Of a stretch of 64,000 bases of DNA, positions 8,199 through 17,643 are shown in pieces. The stretch is from Pseudomonas tensinigenes (GTDB taxonomy: Bacteria > Pseudomonadota > Gammaproteobacteria > Pseudomonadales > Pseudomonadaceae). The stretch covers positions 3,279,501 through 3,343,500 of the forward strand of contig NZ_CP077089.1 of the NCBI RefSeq assembly GCF_014268445.2, read 5' to 3'. Numbering within the stretch: position 1 is the first letter of the stretch; each line of letters starts with the position of its first letter. The position numbers and the translations under genes were made by a program. The notes under the pieces were generated by a model that was not told the DNA's origin, ran no database searches, and saw only the letters and a list, made by a program, of their open reading frames with translations.

Positions 8199-9869
8199 TC
8201 AGCTTTTGATCATCTCCCGCACCTTGGCGGTCAATAGGTCGAAAGTGAATGGCTTGGTGATCATCTGCATTCCTGAGTCGAGGAATCCGCCACGCACGGC
8301 CGCATGTTCGGCGTAGCCGGTGATGAACAACACCTTCAAACCCGGCCGGTATTGCCGACCAACTTCCGCAAGTTGGCGACCATTCATGCCCGGCAGACCG
8401 ACGTCGCTGATCAGCAGATCAATGCGTTGCGCTGAGTTGAGAATCGGCAGGGCACTATCGGCGTCTCCGGCCTCCACAAATGCATAACCCAATTCACTGA
8501 GCACAGCACTGACCAGCACGCGTACGGCCGGGTCGTCTTCGACGATCAGCACGGTCTCGCCATCTATGGCTTGGGGAGCCTGCTCGGTATCGGAAACGGG
8601 AAGTTCGAGTTCTTCGCCACGGAACCGCGGCAAGTAAAGTTTGACCGTCGTGCCCTGATCGATTTCGCTGTCGATCGAGACGTGCCCACGCGACTGCTTG
8701 CTGAAACCGTAGATCATCGACAGGCCCAGACCGGTACCCTGACCGATCGGCTTGGTGGTGAAAAATGGATCGAATGCACGGCTTACCACACTCTGCGGCA
8801 TGCCGCTGCCGTTGTCGGTGACGCTCAACATCACGTAATCACCAGGCTCAAGATTGGCGTAGGCCTGAGTAAAGTCACGGTGCAGTACCTGATTACTGGT
8901 CTCGACCACCAGTTTGCCGCCCTCGGGCATGGCGTCGCGGGCATTGATCACCAGGTTGAGCAGGGCGCTTTCCAGTTGATTGGGATCTGCTTCGGCGACC
9001 CACAACTTGTCGTCAAGACGCATGTCCAGCTGAATGCTTTCGTTGAGACTGCGCTGCAATAGCTCGCTCATCGACAGCACCAGGGTGTTCATCTGTACGG
9101 CTTTAGAATCGAGCGATTGTCTGCGCGAAAACGCCAGAAGCCGATGCGTCAGGCCGGCGGCACGATTAGCGGAGGTCACACCCAGATCGATCAGGCTGTC
9201 GAGGTCTTCGGTGCGACCTCGCGCCAGGCGCCGACGCAGCAGTTCAAGACTGCCGATGATGCCGGTAAGCATGTTGTTGAAGTCGTGGGCGATACCGCCG
9301 GTGAGCTGACCGACCGCTTCCATCTTCTGCGACTGGCGCAACGCTTCTTCGTTGTGCCGCAGTTGGGCGGTGCGTTCCTCGACCTGTTGCTCAAGCGTTT
9401 CCAGCGTCGATTGCAGGCGTCGTTCACTTTCACTGAGATCGATCAGACGGTCGCGGGCTTCATACTGTCGTCGTCGACCGCGCAAGGCAGCGGATACCAG
9501 GCTGACCAAGGTGGCCGGGTGAAAAGGGCGCTCAAGGAAAGTCACGTTGCCCAACAGGCCGCTGAGGTGCGAAGACGGGCCTTGCTCCTGTCCGCCGTGA
9601 TGGGTGAGCAGCACAATCGGTAGATCCGACCACGCCGGTTGTTGCTCCAGATAGTGCAACAACGCCTCCATTTCCGGACCGCGTAATGCTTCTGCCGCAA
9701 TCAACAATAGCCCGGCACCGGGTTCCAGTTGCGTACACAGCGTGGCGAGATCGGGGGTGATCATGCCGCCGTAACCCGCCTCGTTGAGAATCATCAGCGC
9801 AATCTGACTGTCGCGGCCCATGGGCGCCAGAATCAGCGCCCGTTCGGACAGCGGAACCGCAACTGTCAC
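8199..9869 (-). CDS. Hybrid histidine kinase with degenerate N-terminal receiver
   Basis: A 556-aa cytoplasmic kinase. Residues 1-130 resemble a receiver (LPIVLLTHH, ERPF), but the acceptor Asp position reads LLLIAAEAL, so it is probably not phosphorylated. A coiled coil (about 140-180) follows, then HisKA with phospho-His195 (GGIAHDFNNML), HATPase with Asn309 (NLVINARDAM) and GTGLGL, and a C-terminal receiver with Asp489 (LLISDVGLPGMNG). The start is a GTG that overlaps the stop of the upstream KaiC-like gene (GTGA), so the two are translationally coupled. It probably reads the state of the KaiC-like ATPase. Confidence 0.88.
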   Translation of the reverse strand: MTVAVPLSERALILAPMGRDSQIALMILNEAGYGGMITPDLATLCTQLEPGAGLLLIAAEALRGPEMEALLHYLEQQPAWSDLPIVLLTHHGGQEQGPSSHLSGLLGNVTFLERPFHPATLVSLVSAALRGRRRQYEARDRLIDLSESERRLQSTLETLEQQVEERTAQLRHNEEALRQSQKMEAVGQLTGGIAHDFNNMLTGIIGSLELLRRRLARGRTEDLDSLIDLGVTSANRAAGLTHRLLAFSRRQSLDSKAVQMNTLVLSMSELLQRSLNESIQLDMRLDDKLWVAEADPNQLESALLNLVINARDAMPEGGKLVVETSNQVLHRDFTQAYANLEPGDYVMLSVTDNGSGMPQSVVSRAFDPFFTTKPIGQGTGLGLSMIYGFSKQSRGHVSIDSEIDQGTTVKLYLPRFRGEELELPVSDTEQAPQAIDGETVLIVEDDPAVRVLVSAVLSELGYAFVEAGDADSALPILNSAQRIDLLISDVGLPGMNGRQLAEVGRQYRPGLKVLFITGYAEHAAVRGGFLDSGMQMITKPFTFDLLTAKVREMIKS

Positions 9870-11368
9870 GAGCCTTGTTCCTGTAACAGTGGATTACTCG
9901 CGCCGAGGTAAGTGGGCACCCCGCGAAGCACGCCTTGAAAGGCTTCCAATGGTTCGCCGATGGTCATGCCCTGTTTCGAGATCCGGTATTCACGAATCGT
10001 TGATTCATGGCTGCCGGTGCGTTTCTTGATAATGGATATCGCACGGCGGACTTTGCCGATGGCTTCGAAGTAGCGCAACAGAATCACCGTGTCAGCCAGA
10101 TAAGTGATGTCGACCGGCGCCTGCATGTCGCCAACCAGACCGTGCTGGGCCACTGTCATGAACGTCGCCGCACCTTTGCGGTTGAGATACAGCAGCAGCT
10201 CGTGCATGTGCAGCACCAAAGCGTTTTCTTCCGGCATCGCCGCCTGATAGCCGTTGATGCTGTCAATGACCACCGTTTTGATCTGGCGCTCGTCGACGCA
10301 ACGACGCACGCGGTGGGAGAACTCACCCGGTGACAACTCGGCGGCGTCAACCTGCTCGATCAGCAGATTACCGGTGGCGCGCAGGGCCTTGAGATCGATG
10401 CCGATATTTCTCATGCGCTCGAACAGCAGTTCCAGCTCTTCGTCGAAGATGAACAGCGCGGCTTTTTCCCCGCGAGCCACAGCAGCGGCGGCGAAAATCA
10501 TCGATATCAATGATTTGCCCGTACCTGCCGGGCCAAGAATCAGGGTGCTGGAGCCGGTTTCGATACCGCCGCCGAGCAAGGCATCCAACTCTTTGATGCC
10601 GCTGGTCAATTGCAGGCGCGGATAGTCACCACGGTGCTCCGCCGCTACCAGGCGCGGGAATACGTGCACGCCATCACCCATGATGGTGAAGTCGTGATAA
10701 CCGCCGCGGTATTTTTGCCCACGGTATTTGATCACGCGAATACGTCGGCGCTCGGCACCGTAGTTAGGCGTCAGTTCTTCAAGACGAATCACCCCATGGG
10801 CGACACTGTGCACGGTCTTGTCGAGGGATTCGGTGGTCAGGTCGTCAAGCAGCAACACGGTGGCGTCGTAACGCACGAAATAATGCTTGATCGCCAGAAT
10901 CTGCCGGCGATAACGCAAGGAGCTTTGCGCCAGCAACCGGATCTCCGACAGGCTGTCGAGTACCACTCGCGTCGGCTTGAAGCGTTCGACCACCTCGAAA
11001 ATCTGCTTGGTCGCCTCACCCAACTCCAGGTCGGAGGAATACAGCAGGCTCTGCTGATGTTCAGCGTTGAGCAGACTTTCCGGGGGTGTCAGCTCGAAAA
11101 TGTGGATGTTCTCGTCCAGCTCCCAACCATGGGAAAGCGCCCCTTGGCGCAGTTCACGCTCGGTTTCCGAGAGCGTGATGTACAACGAGCGCTCGCCGGC
11201 TTTGGCGCCGGCCATGAGAAAATGCAAAGCGACTGTGGTTTTGCCGGTACCGGGTTCACCCTCCAGCAAAAAGACATGCCCGCGAGACAAGCCCCCGGCG
11301 AGGATGTCATCCAGGCCTACAATACCGGTGGCGGCTTTCGCACTGATCAACTCGTTAGATGTCGACAA
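9866..11368 (-). CDS. KaiC-like double-domain ATPase
   Basis: About 500 aa with two RecA/KaiC domains. Walker A motifs are GEPGTGKTT (residues 37-45) and GPAGTGKS (about 279-286), with hydrophobic Walker B strands ending VVLDS and TVVIDS. The length and two-domain layout match cyanobacterial KaiC, but no kaiA or kaiB is near. In other non-cyanobacterial bacteria such proteins sit with histidine kinases, as here, where the kinase gene overlaps by 4 nt. I prefer the TTG at 11368, which has AGAGGG 6 nt upstream; an ATG at 11383 has no clear ribosome site. Role inferred: ATP-driven switch feeding a kinase, not a proven clock. Confidence 0.85.
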   Translation of the reverse strand: MSTSNELISAKAATGIVGLDDILAGGLSRGHVFLLEGEPGTGKTTVALHFLMAGAKAGERSLYITLSETERELRQGALSHGWELDENIHIFELTPPESLLNAEHQQSLLYSSDLELGEATKQIFEVVERFKPTRVVLDSLSEIRLLAQSSLRYRRQILAIKHYFVRYDATVLLLDDLTTESLDKTVHSVAHGVIRLEELTPNYGAERRRIRVIKYRGQKYRGGYHDFTIMGDGVHVFPRLVAAEHRGDYPRLQLTSGIKELDALLGGGIETGSSTLILGPAGTGKSLISMIFAAAAVARGEKAALFIFDEELELLFERMRNIGIDLKALRATGNLLIEQVDAAELSPGEFSHRVRRCVDERQIKTVVIDSINGYQAAMPEENALVLHMHELLLYLNRKGAATFMTVAQHGLVGDMQAPVDITYLADTVILLRYFEAIGKVRRAISIIKKRTGSHESTIREYRISKQGMTIGEPLEAFQGVLRGVPTYLGASNPLLQEQGS

Positions 11369-11500
11369 AAAATGCCCTCTCATGACTACGGGAATCGAGA
11401 CCGCTGACTGAATTGAACGGCCTGAACTACTTGACCCGTAGCAATGATGGCAGTTCCGCTTTTTCTTCAGCGCGAAAGGATTTACCCCATTGCCGCAGGA

Positions 11501-12556
11501 TCAGAGACCTTGCTGCAGCGCCGGATCGTCAGGGTTCAACTGCTCCAGTTGAGCCAGCAAAATCTGTACGTTCTGCAGTTGACCGCTTTCCTTCCAGTAA
11601 TTGATCAGCAAGACCCGCGCCTTGCGGTCGGCAGGGTGGCGCTGGACGATTTCCTGCAACTGTTTCTGCGCCGCTTCCAGCTCCTGCGCACTGTGCAGGG
11701 TGGTTGCAAGGTCGTAGCGGTAGTCCTTGTTATCGGGTTCCAGTTCGACAGCCTTGGACAGGCCGAGCAAGGCATATTCACGCTGGCCGTGGTGCAGCAG
11801 CCACAGGCCGAGGGCATGTTGCAGATAGGCGGAGTCAGGCTGGGCTTTAAGCTGTCGGGCGAGCAGTTGGCGGGCGGCGTCACTCTGGCCCTGGCGGTCG
11901 AGCACGTCGATCTGCATCACCAATGCCGGCAGGTTGCCGGGTTCCAGCCGCAGTGTGTTGTCCAGCGCCAGCTGCGCTTCCTTGAGTTCGGCGTTATGTA
12001 TATAGAGGCGCGCCAGTTGCGCATAAGACGCGGCGCTTTCCGGTTGATCCTTCAGCGCCTGTTCCCAGCCATCGATTGCCTGCTGCAACGGTGCGAAATA
12101 CAGACCCAGTTCGTCCGGGGACAGGCCGAGCAGAGCATTGATTGCCGCAAAACGAACGGTTTGATCCTCGTCATCCAGCATCGGCCCCAGCAACAGGCTG
12201 CGTTGCCCGCCAGGCACCAGGCCCACGACACTTTTGATCGCCGCCAGGCGCACCGCGGGCGCTTCGTTCTGGAGATCCGCGTCGGCGAGCTTCAGGGCCT
12301 GTGGGCTTGGGTAGTTGGGCAACTCGCCATGCAGCCAGACACGCCGCTTGACCGAAAGATCCGGACGTCCCAGTTGCTGATACAACTGACGCGCCGCGCC
12401 CGGTTCACCGGTACGGGCGGCGCCCAGCGCTTCGCTGTAGCCATGTTTGATTGCATCCGGAATCACCGCAGTGGTGCTGCGCACGGACAGCCAGACCACG
12501 GCGGCAATGAGAACAAGGCCAAGACTGATAAGCAGGTAGCGACGAGACTGAGGCAT
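11501..12556 (-). CDS. Membrane-anchored TPR protein
   Basis: A 351-aa protein with an N-terminal membrane anchor (about residues 7-25, RYLLISLGLVLIAAVVW) and a mainly helical remainder. Residues about 90-165 resemble HEAT-like repeats and about 175-345 hold TPR repeats (EQALKDQPESAASYAQLA, AVELEPDNKDYRYDLA, LEQLNPDDPALQ). It is probably a periplasmic scaffold. ATG 12556 has GGAAA 6 nt upstream; an upstream in-frame extension lacks a signal. It precedes the KaiC-like gene on the same strand with a 132-bp gap, and is divergent from the efflux operon. Confidence 0.75.
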   Translation of the reverse strand: MPQSRRYLLISLGLVLIAAVVWLSVRSTTAVIPDAIKHGYSEALGAARTGEPGAARQLYQQLGRPDLSVKRRVWLHGELPNYPSPQALKLADADLQNEAPAVRLAAIKSVVGLVPGGQRSLLLGPMLDDEDQTVRFAAINALLGLSPDELGLYFAPLQQAIDGWEQALKDQPESAASYAQLARLYIHNAELKEAQLALDNTLRLEPGNLPALVMQIDVLDRQGQSDAARQLLARQLKAQPDSAYLQHALGLWLLHHGQREYALLGLSKAVELEPDNKDYRYDLATTLHSAQELEAAQKQLQEIVQRHPADRKARVLLINYWKESGQLQNVQILLAQLEQLNPDDPALQQGL

Positions 12557-12728
12557 GCAGGTTTCCGAAAACAGACGTACTTGAGCAGAGCGGCAAGCTT
12601 CGGTCAGCTCGGGCTCTGAGTCAAACACCGAGCAAGCGAATCGCCCTACAAGTTCTGTCGACTTCGAAACCCGTCAGGCATGCGATGCAGTGTCTACGCT
12701 TGCAGGAGTCGCTTCGTTGAGTGTTGCC

Positions 12729-14864
12729 ATGCAAGCTCTGTTCAATTATTTCAAGGTTGTGATCCATCCAGGTCAAGCCGTACTGCTGTTTGCCCTGCGT
12801 ACCATTGCGGCGGGTCTGTTGACGTTGTATCTGGCGTTTTTGTTCGATCTCGATCAGCCCAAGTGGTCGATCATGGCGGTCGTCATTGTCAGTCAGCCGT
12901 TGGCGGGCATGGCGCTGGCGCGCAGTTTCGGCCAGGTGATCGGCACCACCCTTGGTGCGACGGTTGCAGTATTGATCATGGCGGTCTTCCCGCAGGCGCC
13001 GCTGCCGTTCATTACCACGCTGGCTCTGTGGCTGGCGCTCTGTACCGCGGGCGGCACGTTGCTGCGTTACACCAGTTCCCAGGCGTTTGTACTCAGCGGT
13101 TATACCGCTGTGGTAGTGGCGTTGCTGGCTATTCCTGATCAGGATGGCACCTTCCTCCTTGCCATTACCCGTGTTACCGAAACCTTGCTGGCTGTGGCCT
13201 GTGTCTGTGTGGTCAGCCTGCTCACGGCGCGCCCGCAAACCGTGGCCAAAGGTTACTTCGCCAAGGTTGATCAGGTGATCAAGCTGGCAGCGAGCCATGC
13301 CGCGGCAGTGTTGCGCACGGAGGAAAGCGAAGCCGATTTTCAACACCGACAAATGCGTTTGCTTGGGGAGATCAGTGCCCTGGAAGGGTTGCGTCGCCAT
13401 TTGTATTTCGATGCGCCACGTTTGCGCAGCGCCAATAACCTGGTGCTATTGCTGGGCAATCAACTGATGCTGCTGACCTCGCGGTTGACCGCTTTACGGC
13501 ATCAGCGCGAACTGCTGACCGAGCGCTGGGAGGGTGATCTGCCCCTCGATATCCAACGCCTTCGTGCCGATGAACTGGCACTTCTCGACCAATTGGCGGA
13601 GCAGGGGCGGTCACTGCCTCCGGATAGACGCCATCACATAGTCACTTTGCAGCAACAGTTCGAGGTGTTGGCCTATAAGGCCGAGCAACTGACCGAAGAC
13701 ATGAGCGCTACTCTGCGTTCGCTGGCATGGGCGTTGCGTTGGGAACAGGCGCGGCTGTTACAGCAACTGGAACAGATTCTGGAGTTGAGCGATGCCATTC
13801 AGGAAGGGCGGGAGGCCAGTTGCCTTTATCGTGGTCAGGCCAGCCCCTTGCACCTGGATTTCACTCTGGCCTCGATGAACGCCGTCCGCGCCTTTACCGC
13901 ATTACTGGTTGCCGGGTTGATCTGGATCGAAACCGCTTGGGATGGCGCACGAGGCGGGATGATTCTGGTGGGCATTCTTTGTTCGCTGATGGCGACGTTT
14001 CCGCGGCCGCTGCTGGCCGCACAGAGTTACGCCCGAGGCTTGGGGCTGGCGCTGGTGGTATCAGCCTTTTATCAATTCATGCTGGTACCGGCGATCAGTG
14101 ATTTCGAGCTGTTGGCATTACTGCTGGTACCGCTGCTGTATGTGATCGCTGTCGGCTTGGCGAGTCCGGCAACAGCGGGGATCGGCATGGGGTTGGGATT
14201 GTCGAGTTTCCTGCTGCTCGGCCCGCAAAATGTCGGCACCGGGCAGAACACCGCGATTCAATGGTTCGAATTCGCCGGCGCCTACGTCAGCGCGGCCATG
14301 CTTGCCCTGATTGTCTATGCGTGGATTTTCCCGTTTCGCCCGGCGTGGCGCCTTCGCCGTCTGTATAACGAAGCGCGCGAGCAGGTGTATGCGCTGACCA
14401 AAACCCCCGCGACCGATGAACAACAGTTTGCCTTCGAAAGCCGTATGGTCGATCGCCTGACCAGCATGCTCGGCCTGCTGCCAGCGGCGAACAGCCGGCC
14501 CATGCAGCAACTGTATGAAATCAGTCTGGCTTGCGTGGCACTCGGCGTGGCGATGCATCAGTTGCGACAGCAGGCACACAACAATGCGCTGCTGACAGAT
14601 GCCGTTACTCAGCGTCTGGCATCGGCCGTGCGCAAAACCGGGCGCTTTGTCGCCGGGCGGCAGGATGTCGAACTGGCGCCATTGATGACCACGCTGCATA
14701 TATTGGGCGACGAACTCGATGAACTGCACGTCGCCAGCCATGAGCATGTCTGGTCGCTGTTTCGTATGCGTGTGGCCCTGTTGATCGTCGTGTCATTTCT
14801 GCAGCGCCACGGTGACGATATTCAGCGTACCGTCCCGGAAGGAGAAGCAGCCCTTGCCCATTGA
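12729..14864 (+). CDS. FUSC-family inner-membrane transporter (AaeB-like)
   Basis: About 711 aa. Two blocks of membrane helices (about residues 10-165 and 375-520) are each followed by a cytoplasmic helical region, the layout of the fusaric acid resistance/AaeB family that exports aromatic acids with a membrane-fusion partner. The start used is the ATG at 12729, giving the usual short MQALFNYFKVVIHPG N-terminus; an upstream GTG at 12690 is possible. It overlaps the next small gene by 11 nt. The order FUSC, DUF1656, HlyD-like matches aaeB-aaeX-aaeA operons. The outer-membrane partner is not in this operon; oprN lies convergently just downstream. Confidence 0.85.
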   Translation: MQALFNYFKVVIHPGQAVLLFALRTIAAGLLTLYLAFLFDLDQPKWSIMAVVIVSQPLAGMALARSFGQVIGTTLGATVAVLIMAVFPQAPLPFITTLALWLALCTAGGTLLRYTSSQAFVLSGYTAVVVALLAIPDQDGTFLLAITRVTETLLAVACVCVVSLLTARPQTVAKGYFAKVDQVIKLAASHAAAVLRTEESEADFQHRQMRLLGEISALEGLRRHLYFDAPRLRSANNLVLLLGNQLMLLTSRLTALRHQRELLTERWEGDLPLDIQRLRADELALLDQLAEQGRSLPPDRRHHIVTLQQQFEVLAYKAEQLTEDMSATLRSLAWALRWEQARLLQQLEQILELSDAIQEGREASCLYRGQASPLHLDFTLASMNAVRAFTALLVAGLIWIETAWDGARGGMILVGILCSLMATFPRPLLAAQSYARGLGLALVVSAFYQFMLVPAISDFELLALLLVPLLYVIAVGLASPATAGIGMGLGLSSFLLLGPQNVGTGQNTAIQWFEFAGAYVSAAMLALIVYAWIFPFRPAWRLRRLYNEAREQVYALTKTPATDEQQFAFESRMVDRLTSMLGLLPAANSRPMQQLYEISLACVALGVAMHQLRQQAHNNALLTDAVTQRLASAVRKTGRFVAGRQDVELAPLMTTLHILGDELDELHVASHEHVWSLFRMRVALLIVVSFLQRHGDDIQRTVPEGEAALAH

Positions 14865-15054
14865 TTTCGAAATCGGCGGTGTCTATCTGCCGCCCATTGC
14901 CCAGGCGTTACTGTTGGCCATCCCGATATTCATGATGCTGGACTGGGGATTGCGGCGTCTGGGCGTGCTGCGTCTGGTCTGGCATGAGGCGCTGTTCGAA
15001 GGTGCCTTGTATGCCTGCGTATGTGCCACGCTGATTTTGCTGATGGGAGCCTGA
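14854..15054 (+). CDS. DUF1656 small membrane protein (AaeX-like)
   Basis: A 66-aa protein with two membrane helices (about residues 8-30 and 43-63). The start is a TTG at 14854, preceded by GGAAGGAG about 9-10 nt upstream and giving the family-typical MPIDFEIGGVYLPP N-terminus. It lies between the FUSC transporter (11-nt overlap) and the HlyD-like protein (4-nt gap). Its precise job in these pumps is not established. Confidence 0.85.
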   Translation: MPIDFEIGGVYLPPIAQALLLAIPIFMMLDWGLRRLGVLRLVWHEALFEGALYACVCATLILLMGA

Positions 15055-15058
15055 TGCC

Positions 15059-16024
15059 TTGAAAGTGCTATTCACGCGATTGATCACATTGGCGGTGGTG
15101 CTGCTGGCGATCGTACTCGGCTGGTTTGCCTGGGAGCATTACACCCGTGCGCCGTGGACCCGGGATGCACGGGTGAGGGCGGATGTCGTGACCTTGTCTG
15201 CCGACGTTTCGGGGCGGATTGTCAGGCTTGCGGTGCAGGACAACCAACATGTCGCCAAGGGGCAACTGCTGCTGGAAATCGATCCGGCGCGCTATAGCCT
15301 GGCGGTGGAGCACGCGCGACGGTCGGTGGAGGTCGCGAAGGCAACGCTGGGCCAGTCTCAAGCCTCCATTGTTGCCAGTGAAGCCTTGCTCAAGCAGCGG
15401 CAGAGTGAAGAGCGCCGACGACGTACGCTCAAGCAGGGGTTCGCGATCTCTGGCGAAGAGTGGGAAAAATCCAGTACCGATGTGGCCGTGGCCCAGGCGG
15501 ACGTGTTGCGCAATCAGGCCAATCTCGGTCTTGCCGAGGCCAATGTGCAGTTGGCGATTGCCGCATTGACCCAGGCTGAACTGGACTTGCAGCGCACCCG
15601 CGTCGAGTCGCCAGTCAGCGGTTACGTGACCAACCTCCTGACCCGTGAGGGTGACTACGCGGTGAGTGGCGGCGCGTTGTTGGCGCTGGTCGACAGTGAC
15701 TCGTTCTACATCAGTGGTTACTTCGAAGAAACCAAACTGCCGCGTATCGGCGAGGGCGATCGGGTGCGGGTGCAATTGATGAGCGGGGAGACTTTCGGCG
15801 GCACCGTGCAAAGCATTGCCTTCGCCATTGCCGACCGGGAGAACGCGCCGGGCAGTCGGCTACTGGCCAACATCAACCCGAGCTACACCTGGGTAAAACT
15901 CGCGCAGCGAGTGCCGGTGCGGATCGATATCGATGGCGACTACGCCGGTAAAAACCGCCTGCGAGCGGGCACCACAGCCACCGTCACAGTGCTGGAAAAC
16001 ACCCGATCTGAAGAACACCGTTAA
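15059..16024 (+). CDS. HlyD/EmrA-type membrane-fusion protein (AaeA-like)
   Basis: A 321-aa periplasmic adaptor with one N-terminal membrane segment (about residues 5-22). It has a biotinyl-lipoyl-like half (VTLSADVSGRIVRLAVQDNQ) and its partner (RVESPVSGYVTNLLTREGDY) flanking a helical hairpin (about 85-155), then a beta-barrel region. The start is TTG 15059 with GGGAG upstream. It bridges the FUSC pump to an outer-membrane channel. Last gene of the three-gene efflux operon; followed by a REP-like pair. Confidence 0.87.
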   Translation: MKVLFTRLITLAVVLLAIVLGWFAWEHYTRAPWTRDARVRADVVTLSADVSGRIVRLAVQDNQHVAKGQLLLEIDPARYSLAVEHARRSVEVAKATLGQSQASIVASEALLKQRQSEERRRRTLKQGFAISGEEWEKSSTDVAVAQADVLRNQANLGLAEANVQLAIAALTQAELDLQRTRVESPVSGYVTNLLTREGDYAVSGGALLALVDSDSFYISGYFEETKLPRIGEGDRVRVQLMSGETFGGTVQSIAFAIADRENAPGSRLLANINPSYTWVKLAQRVPVRIDIDGDYAGKNRLRAGTTATVTVLENTRSEEHR

Positions 16025-16029
16025 CCCCA

Positions 16030-16114
16030 TGGGAGCGAGCCTGCTCGCGAAAGCATTGGATCAGCCCCGATGGTATCGCCTGACACACCGCATTCGCGAG
16101 CAGGCTCGCTCCCA
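16030..16114. repeat. REP-like inverted pair
   Basis: Perfect 22-bp inverted arms at 16030-16051 and 16093-16114 (TGGGAGCGAGCCTGCTCGCG and complement), separated by 41 nt. This is the second common extragenic palindrome type of fluorescens-group Pseudomonas. It lies between the convergent aae-like and oprN genes. Confidence 0.8.
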
Positions 16115-16145
16115 CAAGATTTCATTGATCAAAAATCAAAAAAAA

Positions 16146-16201
16146 GCCCCGCGACCGAATGATACGCGGGGCAAAAAATTTGGTTGGTTGCGGCCAACCA
16201 A
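16146..16201 (-). terminator. Tandem terminators after oprN
   Basis: Two hairpins follow the oprN stop on the minus strand. The first (16180-16201, 8-bp TTGGTTGG stem) is followed by a run of six T. The second (16146-16153 with 16165-16172, GCCCCGCG stem) is followed by seven T. Together they form a strong double terminator for mexEF-oprN. Confidence 0.8.
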
Positions 16202-16221
16202 AGGAGCTCTTTAACAATCGA

Positions 16222-17643
16222 TTACTTGCTGGCAACAGTCTCCGGTTGCCAGCCGCCGCCAAGGGCCTTGTAGATCGCGACAATGCCGCGATACAGATCG
16301 ACTTCAGCCTGGGCCTGACTGTCTTCGGCGTTTAACCGTTCGCGCTGCGCGTCGAGCAGCACGAGGAAGTCTGTTGTGCCTTCGCGATAGCGGATTTCAG
16401 CGAGGTCGGCAGCCTTGCGGCTCGATTCGCTCTGACGGATCAGCGAGATCAGGCGTTGCTGGCGTTTGCCGTAATCGCTGAAAGCGTTTTCCGACTCTTC
16501 CAGTGCCAGCAGCACTTGTTGCTCGTAAGTCGCCAGTGCGCCTTCGGCTTCAGCATCGGCGCCACGCAAACGGGCGCGTACGCTGCCAAGGTCGAACGCC
16601 GCCCACGTGATGCTCGGGCCGAGTGCCCAGGCGTTGGCCGCCGAGGAACCGATTTGCGAACCACGCCCGGCCGTCCAGCCGAGGAAGCCGCTGAGGCTGA
16701 CCCGTGGGAACAGATCGGCTTTCGCGACACCGATGCGCGCCGTGGCCGAAGCCAGATTGCGTTCAGCGCTGAGAATGTCCGGACGACGCTGCAGCAGTTC
16801 ACCCGGATCACCGATCGGCAAGGCTTTGGCAATCGCCGGCAAGTCTTTCGGACTCAGATCGACAGTCAGTTTGTCCGGACGCTCACCGAGCAGGGTGGCG
16901 ATACGGTTTTTCTGCCGAACCTGTTCCGCCTGCAACTGCGGCACGGTGGCTTCAACGTTGGCCAGACGCGCATCGGCGCGCTCGACATCAAGCTGATCAC
17001 CGACACCGGCGTCTCGCAGGCTGATGGTGATCTTGCGCGATTCCACCTGATTGTTGAGGTTGGCCACGGCGATCTTTTCGCGCAGTTGCGCGCCGCGCAG
17101 TTGACCGTAAGCGTCGACCAGTTCAGCAATCATGGTGACTTGCAGTTGGTACAGATCGGCTTCGGCCGCTTGCTGGTCGGCGTCGCTGGCTTCCAGATTG
17201 CGCTGGATACGCCCGAACAGATCCAGTTCCCAGGCCATGTCCAGCCCCAGGTCATAGCGTTCGCTATTGACCCGGTCGGTGGTCTGGCCAGGGATTTGTC
17301 CCTTGGCCAGATCACTGCTGACGCGGCTGGTGATGGTCGGCATCGCATCGTTGCTGGCGTCGTCGCGGATCGCCCGGGCGGCTTTCCAGCGGGCGAACGC
17401 CACGCGCAGTTCACGGTTGCCTTGCAGCGATTGGGTCACCAACTGATTGAGGGTCGGATCGTCGAATTGCTGCCACCAGATGCCTTCGAATTTCGAACGG
17501 TCGAAGTTCTTTTGCCCGGCGGCGCCGTCGGTGACGGCCGTGATATTGGCCGCCTCCGTGGCTGGGGTCTTGTAGTCGGGGCCGACAGCGCAGGCGCTGA
17601 GGGCCAGCACCAGCAGACTCGGCAGGAAGACTTTCAGACTCAT
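16222..17643 (-). CDS. oprN: Outer-membrane efflux channel OprN-like
   Basis: A 473-aa TolC-family outer-membrane factor and lipoprotein: signal peptide with lipobox LALSAC, then VGPDYK. Two repeated outer-membrane-factor halves contain the family motifs WWQQFDDPTL, LDLFGRIQRN, RRPDI and FDLG. The length matches OprN (about 472 aa). The ATG overlaps the mexF stop by 4 nt (ATGA). It is the exit duct for the tripartite pump formed with MexE and MexF, which in P. aeruginosa exports fluoroquinolones, chloramphenicol and quinolone-signal precursors. Confidence 0.9.
   Translation of the reverse strand: MSLKVFLPSLLVLALSACAVGPDYKTPATEAANITAVTDGAAGQKNFDRSKFEGIWWQQFDDPTLNQLVTQSLQGNRELRVAFARWKAARAIRDDASNDAMPTITSRVSSDLAKGQIPGQTTDRVNSERYDLGLDMAWELDLFGRIQRNLEASDADQQAAEADLYQLQVTMIAELVDAYGQLRGAQLREKIAVANLNNQVESRKITISLRDAGVGDQLDVERADARLANVEATVPQLQAEQVRQKNRIATLLGERPDKLTVDLSPKDLPAIAKALPIGDPGELLQRRPDILSAERNLASATARIGVAKADLFPRVSLSGFLGWTAGRGSQIGSSAANAWALGPSITWAAFDLGSVRARLRGADAEAEGALATYEQQVLLALEESENAFSDYGKRQQRLISLIRQSESSRKAADLAEIRYREGTTDFLVLLDAQRERLNAEDSQAQAEVDLYRGIVAIYKALGGGWQPETVASK

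Noticed and set aside
9866..11368. Functional circadian clock locus
   Set aside because: Only a KaiC-like gene is present; without kaiA or kaiB a clock cannot be claimed.
11444..12619. 391-codon plus-strand open frame opposite the TPR gene
   Set aside because: The minus strand encodes recognisable TPR repeats with a membrane anchor and a ribosome site, so the plus frame is a shadow.
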